Notes: a model not told the origin generated them from the sequence alone. A stretch of DNA of 38,137 bases from Candidatus Saccharimonadota bacterium (GCA_017511865.1 JAFWIQ010000001.1:1-38137); one strand, 5' to 3'. Positions 22,950 through 32,028 are shown, counted from the stretch's first letter. A program made the numbers and translations.

Positions 22950-23654
22950 ATGATTAAGATTTCTCATGTAACAAAAAAATATGGCGGAAAAAAGGCTCTG
23001 GACGATGTTTCTTTTGAGGTTGGAAAGGGTGAAATTTTTGCCTTTATTGGGCATAATGGTGCAGGTAAGACTACACTCATCAAGGCGATGACAGGGATTC
23101 ATGATTTTGATGAAGGCGAAATTTTGATTAATGGAAAGTCGATTAAAAAGGAGCCTGTAGCTTGCAAAAAGGAACTTGCTTATGTGCCTGATAATCCGGA
23201 GTTGTATGAAAATATGCGCGCGATTCAGTTTATAAATTTTATTTGTGATATGTATGGAGTAGAACAATCACGTCGAGAAAAAAACATCAAAAAATATGCC
23301 GAGATGTTTGAAATTACGAAAAATTTGAATGATACAATTGATTCATTTTCGCACGGAATGAAGCAAAAGACTGCGTTGATTGCGGCTTTGGCACATGATC
23401 CAAAAATTATGATTATGGATGAACCATTTGTAGGATTGGATCCAAAAGCTGTATTTGATATGAAAGAAGTGATGCGAGAAATGATTAAAGATGGCAAGAC
23501 GATTTTCTTTTCTACGCATATTTTGGATGTGGCGGAAAAATTATGCACGAAAGTGGCAATTATTAAAAAAGGTAGAATTATGAAGGTTGGTAGCATGAGG
23601 GAAGTTAAGGGTGACAAGAGTTTGGAAAATGTGTTTTTGGAGTTGGAAAAATAA
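22950..23654 (+). CDS. ABC transporter ATP-binding protein
   Basis: 234 residues; nucleotide-binding subunit of an ABC-2-type exporter, cytosolic face. Walker A GHNGAGKTTL, Q-loop region near CKKELAYVPDNPELYENM, signature SHGMKQKTALIAAL, Walker B IMIMDEPFVGLDP, and H-loop FFSTHILD. The signature reads SHGMK instead of SGGQ, common in drug- or lantibiotic-type exporters. The partner permease starts directly after the stop. It has its own leaderless -10, so it can be transcribed apart from murA. Substrate unknown. Confidence 0.92.
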   Translation: MIKISHVTKKYGGKKALDDVSFEVGKGEIFAFIGHNGAGKTTLIKAMTGIHDFDEGEILINGKSIKKEPVACKKELAYVPDNPELYENMRAIQFINFICDMYGVEQSRREKNIKKYAEMFEITKNLNDTIDSFSHGMKQKTALIAALAHDPKIMIMDEPFVGLDPKAVFDMKEVMREMIKDGKTIFFSTHILDVAEKLCTKVAIIKKGRIMKVGSMREVKGDKSLENVFLELEK

Positions 23655-25268
23655 ATGAATAAAATGTTTTCATTGCTGAGAGCGTCGATGTCGGAGGGGA
23701 TGAATATTTTTCGAATCAGCGGTAGAAAACAATCAAAAGTAATGAGGATTGGGTTGCCAATTATTGTGGCTGTGCTTTTGATGTTTTCGGTAGGTTTTTA
23801 TGCAGATATGATGATGGAGCCACTGGCGGAAGTCGGTATGGAATTCGTAGTTTTGACTTTGTTTGTGGTTATTGGTGCGCTGTTCATTCTCGTGGAAGGA
23901 GTATATAAAGCAAGTGGGTTATTGTTTAATTGCCGTGATGACGACATGCTACTTTCCTTACCGATAAAAAAGTCGACCGTGTTGTTTGTGCGGATTTTGA
24001 AATTCTATTTTTTTCAGGTGATGGTAAATGCCTTAATATTGTTGCCGGCGATGATTGCGTATGCGATGAGGGTGGATGTGGGGGCAACTTTTTATTTGGT
24101 GTCGGGAATGGCGTTATTGGTTTTGCCGATGTTGCCGGTGGCGATTGCGTGTGCGATAGGTAGCGTGATTGCGTTTTTTTCGGCGAAGTTTCGGTTCAAA
24201 AGTTTTGCGCAAATTATCATAACGACTTTATTTCTTTTGGTGTTAATGTATGCGTCGTTTAATATGCAAGACATTGTAAGATTGTTGGCGGAAAATGCAA
24301 CAAGCGTTAATGAAATTATTACGAAATTATATTTTCCAGCGGGAGAATATGTTGGTCTAGTGGCTGATTTTAAGGGCTTGGATTTGGTGAAGTTTCTTGG
24401 CATTAATTTTGGGATTTTTGGAGTTTTGGTGGCTATACTTGGTAGCGTATATTATAAAATTAACTCGCGCGTGAAGGTGGTGAAGAGCGATATCCGGAAA
24501 AAAGAATATAAAATTAGGGCTACATCTCCGCTACTAGCCTTGATAAAAAAAGAGGCTAGTAAGTTTACAAGTTCGCCGGTCTTTGTAATAAATGCAGGAT
24601 TTGGCTTAGTTTTATTTGTGGTGGCCTGCATATTGATATGCGTTAATATTCAAGAAATATTAAAAATGTTTGCTGGGTATGGGGTTGGGGTGTCGGCGGA
24701 ATTTATTATTGGGAATATGCCGGTGGTGCTATTTGGTTTGGTGGTTTTTGCTTCGATGACGTCGTCGATTACAAGCTCGATGATTTCGCTTGAGGGAAAG
24801 TCGTTTAATATTTTAAAGAGTTTGCCAGTAAGACCCGTGACGATTATTTTGGCAAAAGTTTTGACAGCGGTGTTTATTATGGTGCCGTTTATTTTGTTGG
24901 GGGATTTGATTATGTTTGTTAATTTCGAGTTTAGTGTTTGGCAGATTGTGCTGATTTTGGTCGCTTCGGTAATTTGGCCACTAGTAGCGGAGATGGTTGG
25001 GATAATTGTAAATTTGAAGTATCCAAAAATGGATGCAAAAAATGATACCGAAGTAGTGAAACAAAGTATGAGTTCGGCGGTGTCGGTGTTCGTGGGGATT
25101 GGGGTGGTTGGTGTGATGGTTTATTTGATATATATGGCGATTAAGAATGGGTTTGACATGACTTTGTTTATTGCGATGGGGACTTTGTTTGGTGCGGTGA
25201 TTTTGGCTGGTCTTTTGATTTATTTGAAGCTTAAGGGTGCGAAGGAGTTTAATTCTATCAATGTCTGA
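23655..25268 (+). CDS. ABC-2 type transporter permease
   Basis: 537 residues, about 12 hydrophobic helices in two groups of six with a charged central stretch (YYKINSRVKVVKSDIRKKEYK). Residues 1-35 are basic and cytosolic. LLFNCRDDDMLLSLPIKKST and MISLEGKSFNILKSLPVRPVT, one in each half, resemble the coupling motifs of the two-domain exporter permeases next to such ATPases in Firmicutes. Starts directly after the ATPase stop (TAA then ATG). Its last eight bases overlap the start of uvrD (ATGTCTGA). Substrate not predictable. Confidence 0.85.
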   Translation: MNKMFSLLRASMSEGMNIFRISGRKQSKVMRIGLPIIVAVLLMFSVGFYADMMMEPLAEVGMEFVVLTLFVVIGALFILVEGVYKASGLLFNCRDDDMLLSLPIKKSTVLFVRILKFYFFQVMVNALILLPAMIAYAMRVDVGATFYLVSGMALLVLPMLPVAIACAIGSVIAFFSAKFRFKSFAQIIITTLFLLVLMYASFNMQDIVRLLAENATSVNEIITKLYFPAGEYVGLVADFKGLDLVKFLGINFGIFGVLVAILGSVYYKINSRVKVVKSDIRKKEYKIRATSPLLALIKKEASKFTSSPVFVINAGFGLVLFVVACILICVNIQEILKMFAGYGVGVSAEFIIGNMPVVLFGLVVFASMTSSITSSMISLEGKSFNILKSLPVRPVTIILAKVLTAVFIMVPFILLGDLIMFVNFEFSVWQIVLILVASVIWPLVAEMVGIIVNLKYPKMDAKNDTEVVKQSMSSAVSVFVGIGVVGVMVYLIYMAIKNGFDMTLFIAMGTLFGAVILAGLLIYLKLKGAKEFNSINV

Positions 25269-27360
25269 TGAAATTTTGGAAGGATTAAACTCGCGCCAGA
25301 GGGAGGCGGTGGAGATATTGGAAGGACCGGTGTTGATTTTGGCTGGTGCTGGTTCTGGAAAAACTAAGACTTTGACACATAGAATTGCGAATTTGATTGC
25401 CCATGGAGTGCAGCCATCTAATATTCTCGCTGTAACGTTTACGAATAAGGCTGCGAAAGAAATGCGTGAGAGGTTGTGGTCGCTTATATCTCGTTCAGGG
25501 CCGCGTCCGTCCGGCCCGTCGCCACGGGCGGACGGCGCTAACTCTCGCGCTGCCGCGCTCCGAAATATCCCGAACCGAGACATAAGCGACCAACCCCCAC
25601 GGAGTTTCATGCCTTATATGGGGACGTTTCATGGAATTGCGGTGAGGATTTTGAGGATTGAGGCTGATGCGATAGGGCTAGACCGAAATTTTGTAATTTA
25701 TGATACGGATGATCAAATTTCTTTGATTCGGCGAATTATGCGAGATTTGAAATTGTCGGATAATAAAAATTTAAAGCCAAAATCGATTCAATCGATTATC
25801 TCGGGCGAAAAAAATCAAGGAAATGGGCCAGATGAGTATGCGGCGAATGCATTTTATCCGAATCAAAAAAACATTGCAAAGATTTTTAGAAAATACGAAG
25901 AAGAGAAGACAAAAGCAGGGGCATTGGATTTTGATGATTTGTTGTTGAAAGAATTGGAATTATTACAAAAACATCCGGAAATTAGAAAAAAATGGCAGGA
26001 AAAATTTAAGCATATTTTGGTTGACGAATATCAGGATACTAATCATGTGCAATACAATATAGTAAAATTGCTTACCAATGATAAAAAGAATGTTTGCGTA
26101 GTGGGTGATGATTGGCAGTCTATATATTCGTGGCGAGGGGCGGATTTTATGAATATCTTGAATTTTGAAAAGGATTTTCCGGGGGCAAAAGTAATAAAAT
26201 TGGAGCAGAATTATCGTTCGACAGGGAATATTTTGGAGGCGGCACAAAAAATAATTAATGAAAATAAGACGCGGACGGAAAAGATTTTGTTTACTGAAGC
26301 GGGGAAGGGAGAGCCGGTAGATATAGAATCTTTGAGAGATGAGACGGCGGAGGCAAACTATGTGGCGCTTTCTATTTTGAATATGCAAAAGGAATATCCA
26401 GATTTTAGTGATTTTGCGGTACTTTATCGGACCAATGCGCAATCATATACTTTTGAAAAAGCGTTTATTGATTTGCATATTCCGTATAAGATTGTGGGTG
26501 GGGTGAGATTTTATGATCGGAAGGAAGTGAAGGATGTGTTGGCGATTTTGAGGTTAATCGTAAACCAACGCGATAAAGTGAGTTTGACTAGAGTAGTGCA
26601 AAATGTGTTGTCGGGAATTGGGGAGGCGTCCTTGGCGAAAGTTTTGGTAGCGATGGATGCGATAGGTGGCACGGAGCCGCTACTTGATGCGGATTTGCCA
26701 GAAGTATTAAAAGCTGGTAAAGCTAAAAACGCCTTGCTTAGATTGGTGAATTTTGTGCGAAAAAATTTGGGAAGGAAAGACCCTGGAGGTATTGTAAAAG
26801 ATGCTGTGGAATATTTTGATTTTAAAGTTTTGACCGATGACGGAACGCCAAGTGGTGATGAGCGGATGGCAAACCTTGAGGTTTTGGCGGCGAATGCGGC
26901 TACATATGGTGATTTGGAAGATTTTTTGGCGGATGCAAGTTTGATGTCGTCGGTGGATGAGAGTTCGGGCAAAAATGCTGTGACTTTGATGACGATGCAT
27001 GCAGCTAAAGGTTTAGAGTTTCCGGTGGTATTTATGGTGGGGATGGAAGAAGGGCTTTTTCCTAGTTCGCGAGCGGCCGAAGAGCAGGAGGGGTTGGAGG
27101 AAGAACGGCGGTTGGCGTATGTGGGAATGACGCGGGCAATGCGAAAGTTATTTTTGACATATGCGGCATCTAGATATGCCTATGGGAGTAGAAACTACAA
27201 TATGCCATCGAGATTTTTGATGGAGCTGGGGTACAATCCGTATGGGTCGTCTGGATATAGGGACGAAGACGGTGATGGATTTACGGATGGGGGTGGTTTT
27301 GACGATTTTAGTGAAGGCGATTTTGATCCGTTTCCGGAAGATTTGCCGATTTACGAGTAG
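25261..27360 (+). CDS. uvrD: UvrD/PcrA-type DNA helicase (with in-frame palindromic element)
   Basis: SF1A 3'-5' helicase acting in repair and in clearing protein from DNA. Motifs in order: Q motif LNSRQREAV, motif I LAGAGSGKTKTLTHRI, Ia VTFTNKAAKEM, TFHGIAVRIL, II ILVDEYQDTN, III VGDDWQSIYSWRGA, IV LEQNYRS, V MTMHAAKGLEFPVVFM, VI EERRLAYVGMTRA. 699 residues with ATG at 25261, which overlaps the permease stop; AAGGAG is 13 bases upstream. Residues about 73-111 (RSGPRPSGPSPRADG and on) have no counterpart in the family and coincide with the GC-rich palindromic element, between motifs Ia and Ib of domain 1A. The C-terminal 40 residues are Gly/Asp-rich. Confidence 0.94.
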   Translation: MSDEILEGLNSRQREAVEILEGPVLILAGAGSGKTKTLTHRIANLIAHGVQPSNILAVTFTNKAAKEMRERLWSLISRSGPRPSGPSPRADGANSRAAALRNIPNRDISDQPPRSFMPYMGTFHGIAVRILRIEADAIGLDRNFVIYDTDDQISLIRRIMRDLKLSDNKNLKPKSIQSIISGEKNQGNGPDEYAANAFYPNQKNIAKIFRKYEEEKTKAGALDFDDLLLKELELLQKHPEIRKKWQEKFKHILVDEYQDTNHVQYNIVKLLTNDKKNVCVVGDDWQSIYSWRGADFMNILNFEKDFPGAKVIKLEQNYRSTGNILEAAQKIINENKTRTEKILFTEAGKGEPVDIESLRDETAEANYVALSILNMQKEYPDFSDFAVLYRTNAQSYTFEKAFIDLHIPYKIVGGVRFYDRKEVKDVLAILRLIVNQRDKVSLTRVVQNVLSGIGEASLAKVLVAMDAIGGTEPLLDADLPEVLKAGKAKNALLRLVNFVRKNLGRKDPGGIVKDAVEYFDFKVLTDDGTPSGDERMANLEVLAANAATYGDLEDFLADASLMSSVDESSGKNAVTLMTMHAAKGLEFPVVFMVGMEEGLFPSSRAAEEQEGLEEERRLAYVGMTRAMRKLFLTYAASRYAYGSRNYNMPSRFLMELGYNPYGSSGYRDEDGDGFTDGGGFDDFSEGDFDPFPEDLPIYE
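25477..25592 (-). mobile_element. In-frame GC-rich palindromic element in uvrD (copy 1)
   Basis: 116 bp with inverted outer arms (tggtcgcttatatctcg at 25477-25493; complement of cgagacataagcgacca at 25576-25592, one mismatch) and an inner hairpin built from ccgtccg/cggacgg and cccgt/acggg. A 70-bp core (25498-25567) equals 35381-35450 of the aminopeptidase gene in reverse complement, with one mismatch by eye. The reading frame of uvrD stays open through it. It resembles Rickettsia palindromic elements in habit. Boundaries come from the inverted arms and are approximate. Confidence 0.85.
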
Positions 27361-27510
27361 GGTTCTTTGGGGGATTTTTTGAATTTTATATGTGGAAAAG
27401 TGTGGATTTTTTGTTATGGGGGTGGCTTGAAAAAAAATTGAAAAAAGGCTTGAATAAGATAACAATAAGTATTATTATAGTAAGTATAAGAGCAATATAA
27501 AAAGTAAATT
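27361..27510 (+). other. AT-rich intergenic region before the FISUMP gene
   Basis: No gene. It has an A/T-rich stretch with ttgaaaaaa and ttgaataag words and a run aagtattattatagtaagtataag at 27467-27490 containing several possible -10 elements. No ribosome site is seen before the ATG at 27511. A promoter is likely here but I cannot place it. Confidence 0.4.
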
Positions 27511-30500
27511 ATGAAAGAAAAAAAGGGAGTGAAATCTTTTAGTACGAGGTTTTTAGGGTCTTTTGGTCTGCTGATGGTGGCGTCTTTTGTTGTGCTTTCT
27601 TTGATTTGTGGCGATTCGGCCTCGGCGATTTATTCGATGTCACTCTCTACGGATGGTGCGGTAAATTTGGACGTGGTGCCGACAGTGGGGGCGACGGTTG
27701 ATACGGACAATGTGGTGGTGAATTCTACTTGTCCTTTGGGATATACGTTGTCTATTGGTGGGCCGAGCGACACTACGCTTTATATGGGTGGAGATAGTAC
27801 TAGCGGAGATACTATTAATACTAGTACTGGTACCGTATCTACGCCAACAGCAATTATGGGGGAGGGAAAATTGGACACCTGGGGATATAGTGTAGCTTCT
27901 GGAACGGGGATTTCTTCTAATACTTTTGTTGGTTTGACGAATACGGCGACTAGGTTGGCGACGTCTAGCTCCGCTTCTGCTGTGGGGGGCGATACGGTGC
28001 CGGTGCACTATGGCGCGTCGGTTTCGGCGACTAGGGGATCTGGTATTTATAAGATGGCTAATAGTGCCGGAATCACGTATTATTTGACTGCGAATCCGAA
28101 CTGTATTTATTTTACTGTGCAGTACGATGGTAATAACGCTAATTCTGGCACAACCATGAGCGTACGACATACCAATGTACAAGAAGATGATGAGATTAAC
28201 CTTTATCCCTCTAATTATAAAAGAGCAGGATATGGATTTGCTGGGTGGAGTACGACACAGATAAATCCAGATGCTGCCAATGCTGCTTCTCTAATTAGCG
28301 CAGCGGCTGCTAATGGCGAAATCTATGGTCCGATGGCTACTATTACTGCGGATAGTAATTTTCTTGGTCTGGCAGACAATACGAATACGATTACACTCTA
28401 TGCCGTATGGGTAAAGCCGGTTAATAATGCCACCATGCAGAGCTGGACTGGTTGCAGTACAATGAATCAAGGCGAAGTAATTGCTCTAAAAGACCAACGT
28501 GATAATGATGTCTATGCCGTAGCTAAACTAGCTGACAATAATTGTTGGATGATAGAAAACTTAAGATTAGATTATGATGCAGAGCACAATGCAGATGGTT
28601 CACTAGCACAGGGCTATGGTACTTCTACTACCTATGGCAACTTTATTGGACTGGCTGAACCGGAAACAACTAATTTCTCTAACTCCACTACCGCTAACTC
28701 ATTATACAAATCTGATGGCTCTGGCGATATTAAAGGCATTAATGGAGCTACACTAACTGATATTGGTACAGCAGACTATCCAGGCTACCGATTCCCACGT
28801 TATAACAACAACAATACCAATCCTACTGCCACTGCCGCTAATCCTAACACTACCGTAGCTGATATGACTGGGCCTAGTGATAGCGGAAGTTATAAAGCTA
28901 ACATCTACAGTTATGGTAACTACTACACCTGGGCTGCAGTCATTGCCAATACTGGTTATTATAATACCACTACAGTAGATGCTAATGGATATACTCCATC
29001 AGAAGCAGCTGGTACTTCTATATGTCCTAAAGGTTGGAAATTACCCTATGGTAGAAATACTGGTAAAGGTGCCACAAGTGGAGGATTCTATAATCTTAAT
29101 TATAAAATCAATAATGATTCTAATGTCACCGATGCAACTGCGAGTAATAATATAAGAAGTTATCCTAATAATCTCCTCTACTCCGGCCTCGCCGGTACTA
29201 CGTCGGTGGATCGTAGGGGCAGCAGCGGGGACTATTGGTCGTCTACTGCTGGCAGCGGCCTCTATTCGTACAGCCTGAGTTTGAATAGCTCAAGGGTCAG
29301 TCCAGGTATCACTAACGGCAGCAAGTACTACGGCAGCTCTGTTAGGTGTATAGCCAGCACAGACTACACAATTTCTTATGACGCTAATGGTGGAACAGGA
29401 ACGATGGGGGATCAATTGGCCTTTAATGATAATCTAATTGAGTTGAACGCTAATACCTTCACTCGTCAGGGATGGGAATTTGTTGGTTGGAATACAGCGG
29501 CGGATGGTAGTGGTACGGCGTATACTAATCAGGAGAAGGTGAATAATTTAGCTGCGGCGGGTGGTGTGGCTGTCTTGTATGCGCAGTGGAATCAACTTTC
29601 CTATACGGTGAATTTTGTGACTTCCAATGCTACCGGTATTAATATTGATGGAGTTACTTATACTAATGGGCAATCAGCAACGATTTTATCTGGAAGTCAC
29701 CGAATTTATGGTGAATATGCCACTAAATACAGCTTTTCTTCTTGGACTACTACGGCTGGTTCGGTGGCAAGTAATATACCGGTGACTACTTATGATTTGT
29801 ATGCTAATACAACAATTACTCTTACTGGACAGCAGGCTACGGTGAATATGTCTTCTTTGATTCCTTCATCTGATTCGATTAGTAGCACTTGTAAAAATGA
29901 TCCTGTAACTCCACAATTGGTTTATGACCCGCGTGATAACGAGGCTTATTGGGTGGCGAGGCTTTGTGATGGGAATTATTGGATGTTGGATAATTTGAGA
30001 CTGGATTTGGCTGATTCTACTACACTGAGCAATCTTTCTACTTCTAATACTAACGCGGATGAGCATTCTTTGTCGTGTTTGAAGACTGGTTCTTATAATG
30101 GTAGTGCTTGCGGTGGTCAATATGCCAGGAGAACGGTGGTCCATTCGGATAGCTGGGCTTATTATGTTAATCCGCTGATCAATAATACCTATAAAAATAG
30201 TGTTGTAACGAATTTTGGCGTTGGTAGTGGTAGGGTGGGGGTGTATTATAATTATTGTGCTGCTTCCGCTGGCTCTTTCTGTTATGCTAGTGGGAGTGGG
30301 GTAGATAAAGAGGATACTTACCGTGACATAGATGGTGATATTTGTCCGGCTGGATGGCATATGCCTACTGGTGGTGATTATGATGTTGCAGAATATAGGA
30401 CTTTGCTTATGTCCTATTATGGTGCTTCTGGTGGCACCTGGGTTGCTGCTCGTAATGCTTTGTCTGCTAATCTTACGGGATATTGGGATCTTACTGATAC

Positions 30501-30657
30501 GGCTAATTACGAAACAACTGGTTGTGCCTGGACTTCTACTTGGTATGATGTTAGTAGGGCATATCGTTTAGCTGCTAGTACGAGTAGTGGAAGTGCAAAC
30601 TCTGGTCTTGTGCGGGGTAGAGGAGCACCTGTACGTTGCGTGATGGATTCGCAATAG
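27511..30657 (+). CDS. Large secreted FISUMP / InlB-repeat surface protein
   Basis: 1048 residues, exported. N-terminal signal peptide (about 1-43, hydrophobic core LGSFGLLMVASFVVLSLIC, ending SASA). An N-terminal beta-rich domain follows to about 205. Next is an InlB-type repeat (FTVQYDGNN to LYAVW), then a FISUMP domain starting WMIENLRLDYD near residue 345 and ending YGSSVRCIAS near 615. Another InlB-type repeat follows (YTISYDANGGTGTMGDQ to LYAQW), a linker, and a second FISUMP domain starting WMLDNLRLDL near 823 and ending VRCVMDSQ. FISUMP domains have a C-type-lectin-like fold. No anchor is seen at the C-terminus. Between about 28190 and 29350 base composition changes sharply (C and A-rich), while the flanks are G and T-rich, so the gene looks chimeric. 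Adhesion or binding is likely, the ligand unknown. Confidence 0.85.
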   Translation: MKEKKGVKSFSTRFLGSFGLLMVASFVVLSLICGDSASAIYSMSLSTDGAVNLDVVPTVGATVDTDNVVVNSTCPLGYTLSIGGPSDTTLYMGGDSTSGDTINTSTGTVSTPTAIMGEGKLDTWGYSVASGTGISSNTFVGLTNTATRLATSSSASAVGGDTVPVHYGASVSATRGSGIYKMANSAGITYYLTANPNCIYFTVQYDGNNANSGTTMSVRHTNVQEDDEINLYPSNYKRAGYGFAGWSTTQINPDAANAASLISAAAANGEIYGPMATITADSNFLGLADNTNTITLYAVWVKPVNNATMQSWTGCSTMNQGEVIALKDQRDNDVYAVAKLADNNCWMIENLRLDYDAEHNADGSLAQGYGTSTTYGNFIGLAEPETTNFSNSTTANSLYKSDGSGDIKGINGATLTDIGTADYPGYRFPRYNNNNTNPTATAANPNTTVADMTGPSDSGSYKANIYSYGNYYTWAAVIANTGYYNTTTVDANGYTPSEAAGTSICPKGWKLPYGRNTGKGATSGGFYNLNYKINNDSNVTDATASNNIRSYPNNLLYSGLAGTTSVDRRGSSGDYWSSTAGSGLYSYSLSLNSSRVSPGITNGSKYYGSSVRCIASTDYTISYDANGGTGTMGDQLAFNDNLIELNANTFTRQGWEFVGWNTAADGSGTAYTNQEKVNNLAAAGGVAVLYAQWNQLSYTVNFVTSNATGINIDGVTYTNGQSATILSGSHRIYGEYATKYSFSSWTTTAGSVASNIPVTTYDLYANTTITLTGQQATVNMSSLIPSSDSISSTCKNDPVTPQLVYDPRDNEAYWVARLCDGNYWMLDNLRLDLADSTTLSNLSTSNTNADEHSLSCLKTGSYNGSACGGQYARRTVVHSDSWAYYVNPLINNTYKNSVVTNFGVGSGRVGVYYNYCAASAGSFCYASGSGVDKEDTYRDIDGDICPAGWHMPTGGDYDVAEYRTLLMSYYGASGGTWVAARNALSANLTGYWDLTDTANYETTGCAWTSTWYDVSRAYRLAASTSSGSANSGLVRGRGAPVRCVMDSQ

Positions 30658-30671
30658 TATAGGGAATGTGC

Positions 30672-30677
30672 TATAAT
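30672..30677 (+). promoter_or_regulatory. -10 of the tRNA-Pro pair
   Basis: TATAAT at 30672-30677 lies eight bases before the first tRNA. The two tRNA-Pro genes, nine bases apart, are probably one transcript. Confidence 0.6.
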
Positions 30678-30685
30678 GTGAGCAT

Positions 30686-30761
30686 CTGGGATTGGCGCAG
30701 TTGGTAGCGCGCACGCCTGGGGGGCGTGAGGTCGCCAGTTCAAGTCTGGTATCCCAGACCA
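30686..30761 (+). tRNA. tRNA-Pro (anticodon GGG)
   Basis: Acceptor CTGGGAT/ATCCCAG, C1-G72 as in proline tRNAs, discriminator A and encoded CCA. The anticodon loop CTGGGGG gives GGG. T-loop TTCAAGT is canonical. Confidence 0.95.
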
Positions 30762-30770
30762 GATGTTTAT

Positions 30771-30846
30771 CTGGGTGTGGCGCAGTTGGTAGCGCGCAGC
30801 GTTCGGGACGCTGAGGTCGCCTGTTCAAGTCAGGTCACCCAGACCA
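30771..30846 (+). tRNA. tRNA-Pro (anticodon CGG)
   Basis: Acceptor CTGGGTG/CACCCAG, discriminator A and encoded CCA. Anticodon loop TTCGGGA gives CGG. The body is very similar to the other two proline tRNAs in this region. Confidence 0.95.
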
Positions 30847-30861
30847 TTTTAAGATTTGAGT

Positions 30862-30890
30862 TTGACTTTTTTGATAATGTATGATATAAT
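30862..30890 (+). promoter_or_regulatory. Strong promoter of the SleB-like gene
   Basis: -35 TTGACT (30862-30867), 17-base spacer, -10 TATAAT with upstream TG (30885-30890). This is the best consensus promoter in the window. The leader starts near 30897 with a hairpin ctacttag/ctaagtgg (30900-30921), which may protect the mRNA. Confidence 0.8.
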
Positions 30891-30949
30891 GAGGGTAGGC
30901 TACTTAGTATTTGCTAAGTGGCAGTAATTTATAATACGGAAAGGAAGTG

Positions 30950-31759
30950 ATGATTATCTTGTTTTACAAGATAATAGCTAAAACAGCATTACTGCTTGCT
31001 GTTTTGGTTTGCGTCAGTATGTTCGGTGGTAGTGCATGGGCCGCATTTTCTGTTGAAGATACGGTGGGGCCGACGAAGTCTTATGGAAAATCCGCCATAA
31101 GAAATGCAGTAAAAACCGTTCTGATTATGCAAAAAACAGGAAATTTGCAAGAGGACGGAACGCTGGCGAAGACGTTGGTAGGAGCTTCGTTAGAAAAAGT
31201 AGCAGAAGCTTCAGCGGAGGAGCCAGTGGAATTATCACAGGTGCCAGAGCCGGAACCGGTGAAAGATTATGAATGGTTTAGGAATAATCCAGATGATCCG
31301 GAGGCTTTGGGATGGGTAAAGGCTAATCTTGACCAGTTTTATACGGCCGAAGAAATTCGTCAGACCTCTTTGATTGTAGAGGCGGAGGATTTGGTTGCCT
31401 ATTCTTATACGATTTGGGCTGCTCATGTTTGGGTGGTTTTGAATCGCGTGGGGGCACCGGGCTTTAAACAAAATGGCAGCATCATTGGTGTGTTGTCGGC
31501 GCCCGGGCAGTTCACGACTTATAAGAAGAAAAATCTGGAAAAAGCGGTTAATGCTGATATAGAATGGCTAGTAAGAGACGTTTTTGCCAGAAAAGTACTG
31601 GAAGATTGGGGGGCTAGTCCAGAAACAGTAGGTAGAACTTTGCCGGCTACGCATAAGTTTTTCAAAGCGTCAGGTGGTAAGTATGACTACTTTTATGAAA
31701 AATGTTGGAAGGGAAGATATGATCCCTTTAGCTCGCCTTTCAATCCGTACGACAATTAG
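30950..31759 (+). CDS. Secreted cell-wall hydrolase, SleB-like (Hydrolase_2)
   Basis: 269 residues. Signal peptide (about 1-30, core ALLLAVLVCVSMFGG, cut after AWA). Variable Glu/Pro-rich middle (about 65-105). The C-terminal domain carries the SleB pattern: LIVEAED with the likely catalytic Glu, WAAHVWVVLNRVGAPGF and VLSAPGQFTTY, matching VVLNRV...PGQF of spore cortex-lytic and related lytic enzymes (PF07486). In non-sporulating bacteria such proteins remodel peptidoglycan, or here perhaps host wall. Start ATG at 30950; GTG one codon earlier is too close to AAGGA. Strong promoter upstream and terminator downstream make it a single-gene unit. Confidence 0.8.
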   Translation: MIILFYKIIAKTALLLAVLVCVSMFGGSAWAAFSVEDTVGPTKSYGKSAIRNAVKTVLIMQKTGNLQEDGTLAKTLVGASLEKVAEASAEEPVELSQVPEPEPVKDYEWFRNNPDDPEALGWVKANLDQFYTAEEIRQTSLIVEAEDLVAYSYTIWAAHVWVVLNRVGAPGFKQNGSIIGVLSAPGQFTTYKKKNLEKAVNADIEWLVRDVFARKVLEDWGASPETVGRTLPATHKFFKASGGKYDYFYEKCWKGRYDPFSSPFNPYDN

Positions 31760-31777
31760 ACAATTAGAAAGAAAAAT

Positions 31778-31801
31778 ACCCTGGTTTTGCCAGGGTTTTT
31801 T
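31778..31801 (+). terminator. Terminator of the SleB-like gene
   Basis: Stem accctgg (31778-31784) / ccagggt (31790-31796), loop ttttg, then a T run. A standard intrinsic terminator. Confidence 0.9.
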
Positions 31802-31999
31802 CATGATGTGTTTGCACGTCACCATGGAGAAGCAAATTACCGCCGTTCCCACATTCTCTGCTTCTCAATCCAAATTACTATTTATCGTACACCTTATCAT
31901 AAATGGGTGCATAAGTAACGTCATGTCATAATCGGTAGCGGCAAGCCACCGTCCGTTCCTCCGCGACGCTGCATATTCAAATCTTATGCTGCCAGTATG
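31802..31999. other. Gene-poor left part of the island
   Basis: Base composition differs from the rest of the window: the + strand is C-rich instead of G-rich. A 42-codon open frame (31803-31931) begins in the terminator T run and has no ribosome site, so I do not call it a gene. Around 31931-31975 is a GC-rich stretch with ggtagcgg and ccgtccgttcctccgcg. Nothing recognised. Confidence 0.4.
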
Positions 32000-32028
32000 A
32001 AAAAGCCCTCATATTTACAGAGGGCTTT
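32000..32028 (-). terminator. Terminator of the island gene
   Basis: Minus strand: stem aaagccctc/gagggcttt (32002-32010, 32020-32028), nine-base loop, then TTTTT (32004-32000). It lies eight bases after the stop of the island gene. Confidence 0.85.

Noticed and set aside
24981-25610. Minus-strand open frame across the end of the permease gene and uvrD
   Set aside because: It is a shadow of two real + strand genes. Its first part reads the palindromic element in the other orientation, which explains its likeness to the aminopeptidase segment.
31803-31931. 42-codon open frame after the SleB-like gene
   Set aside because: It starts in the terminator T run, has no ribosome site or promoter, and shows no recognisable pattern.
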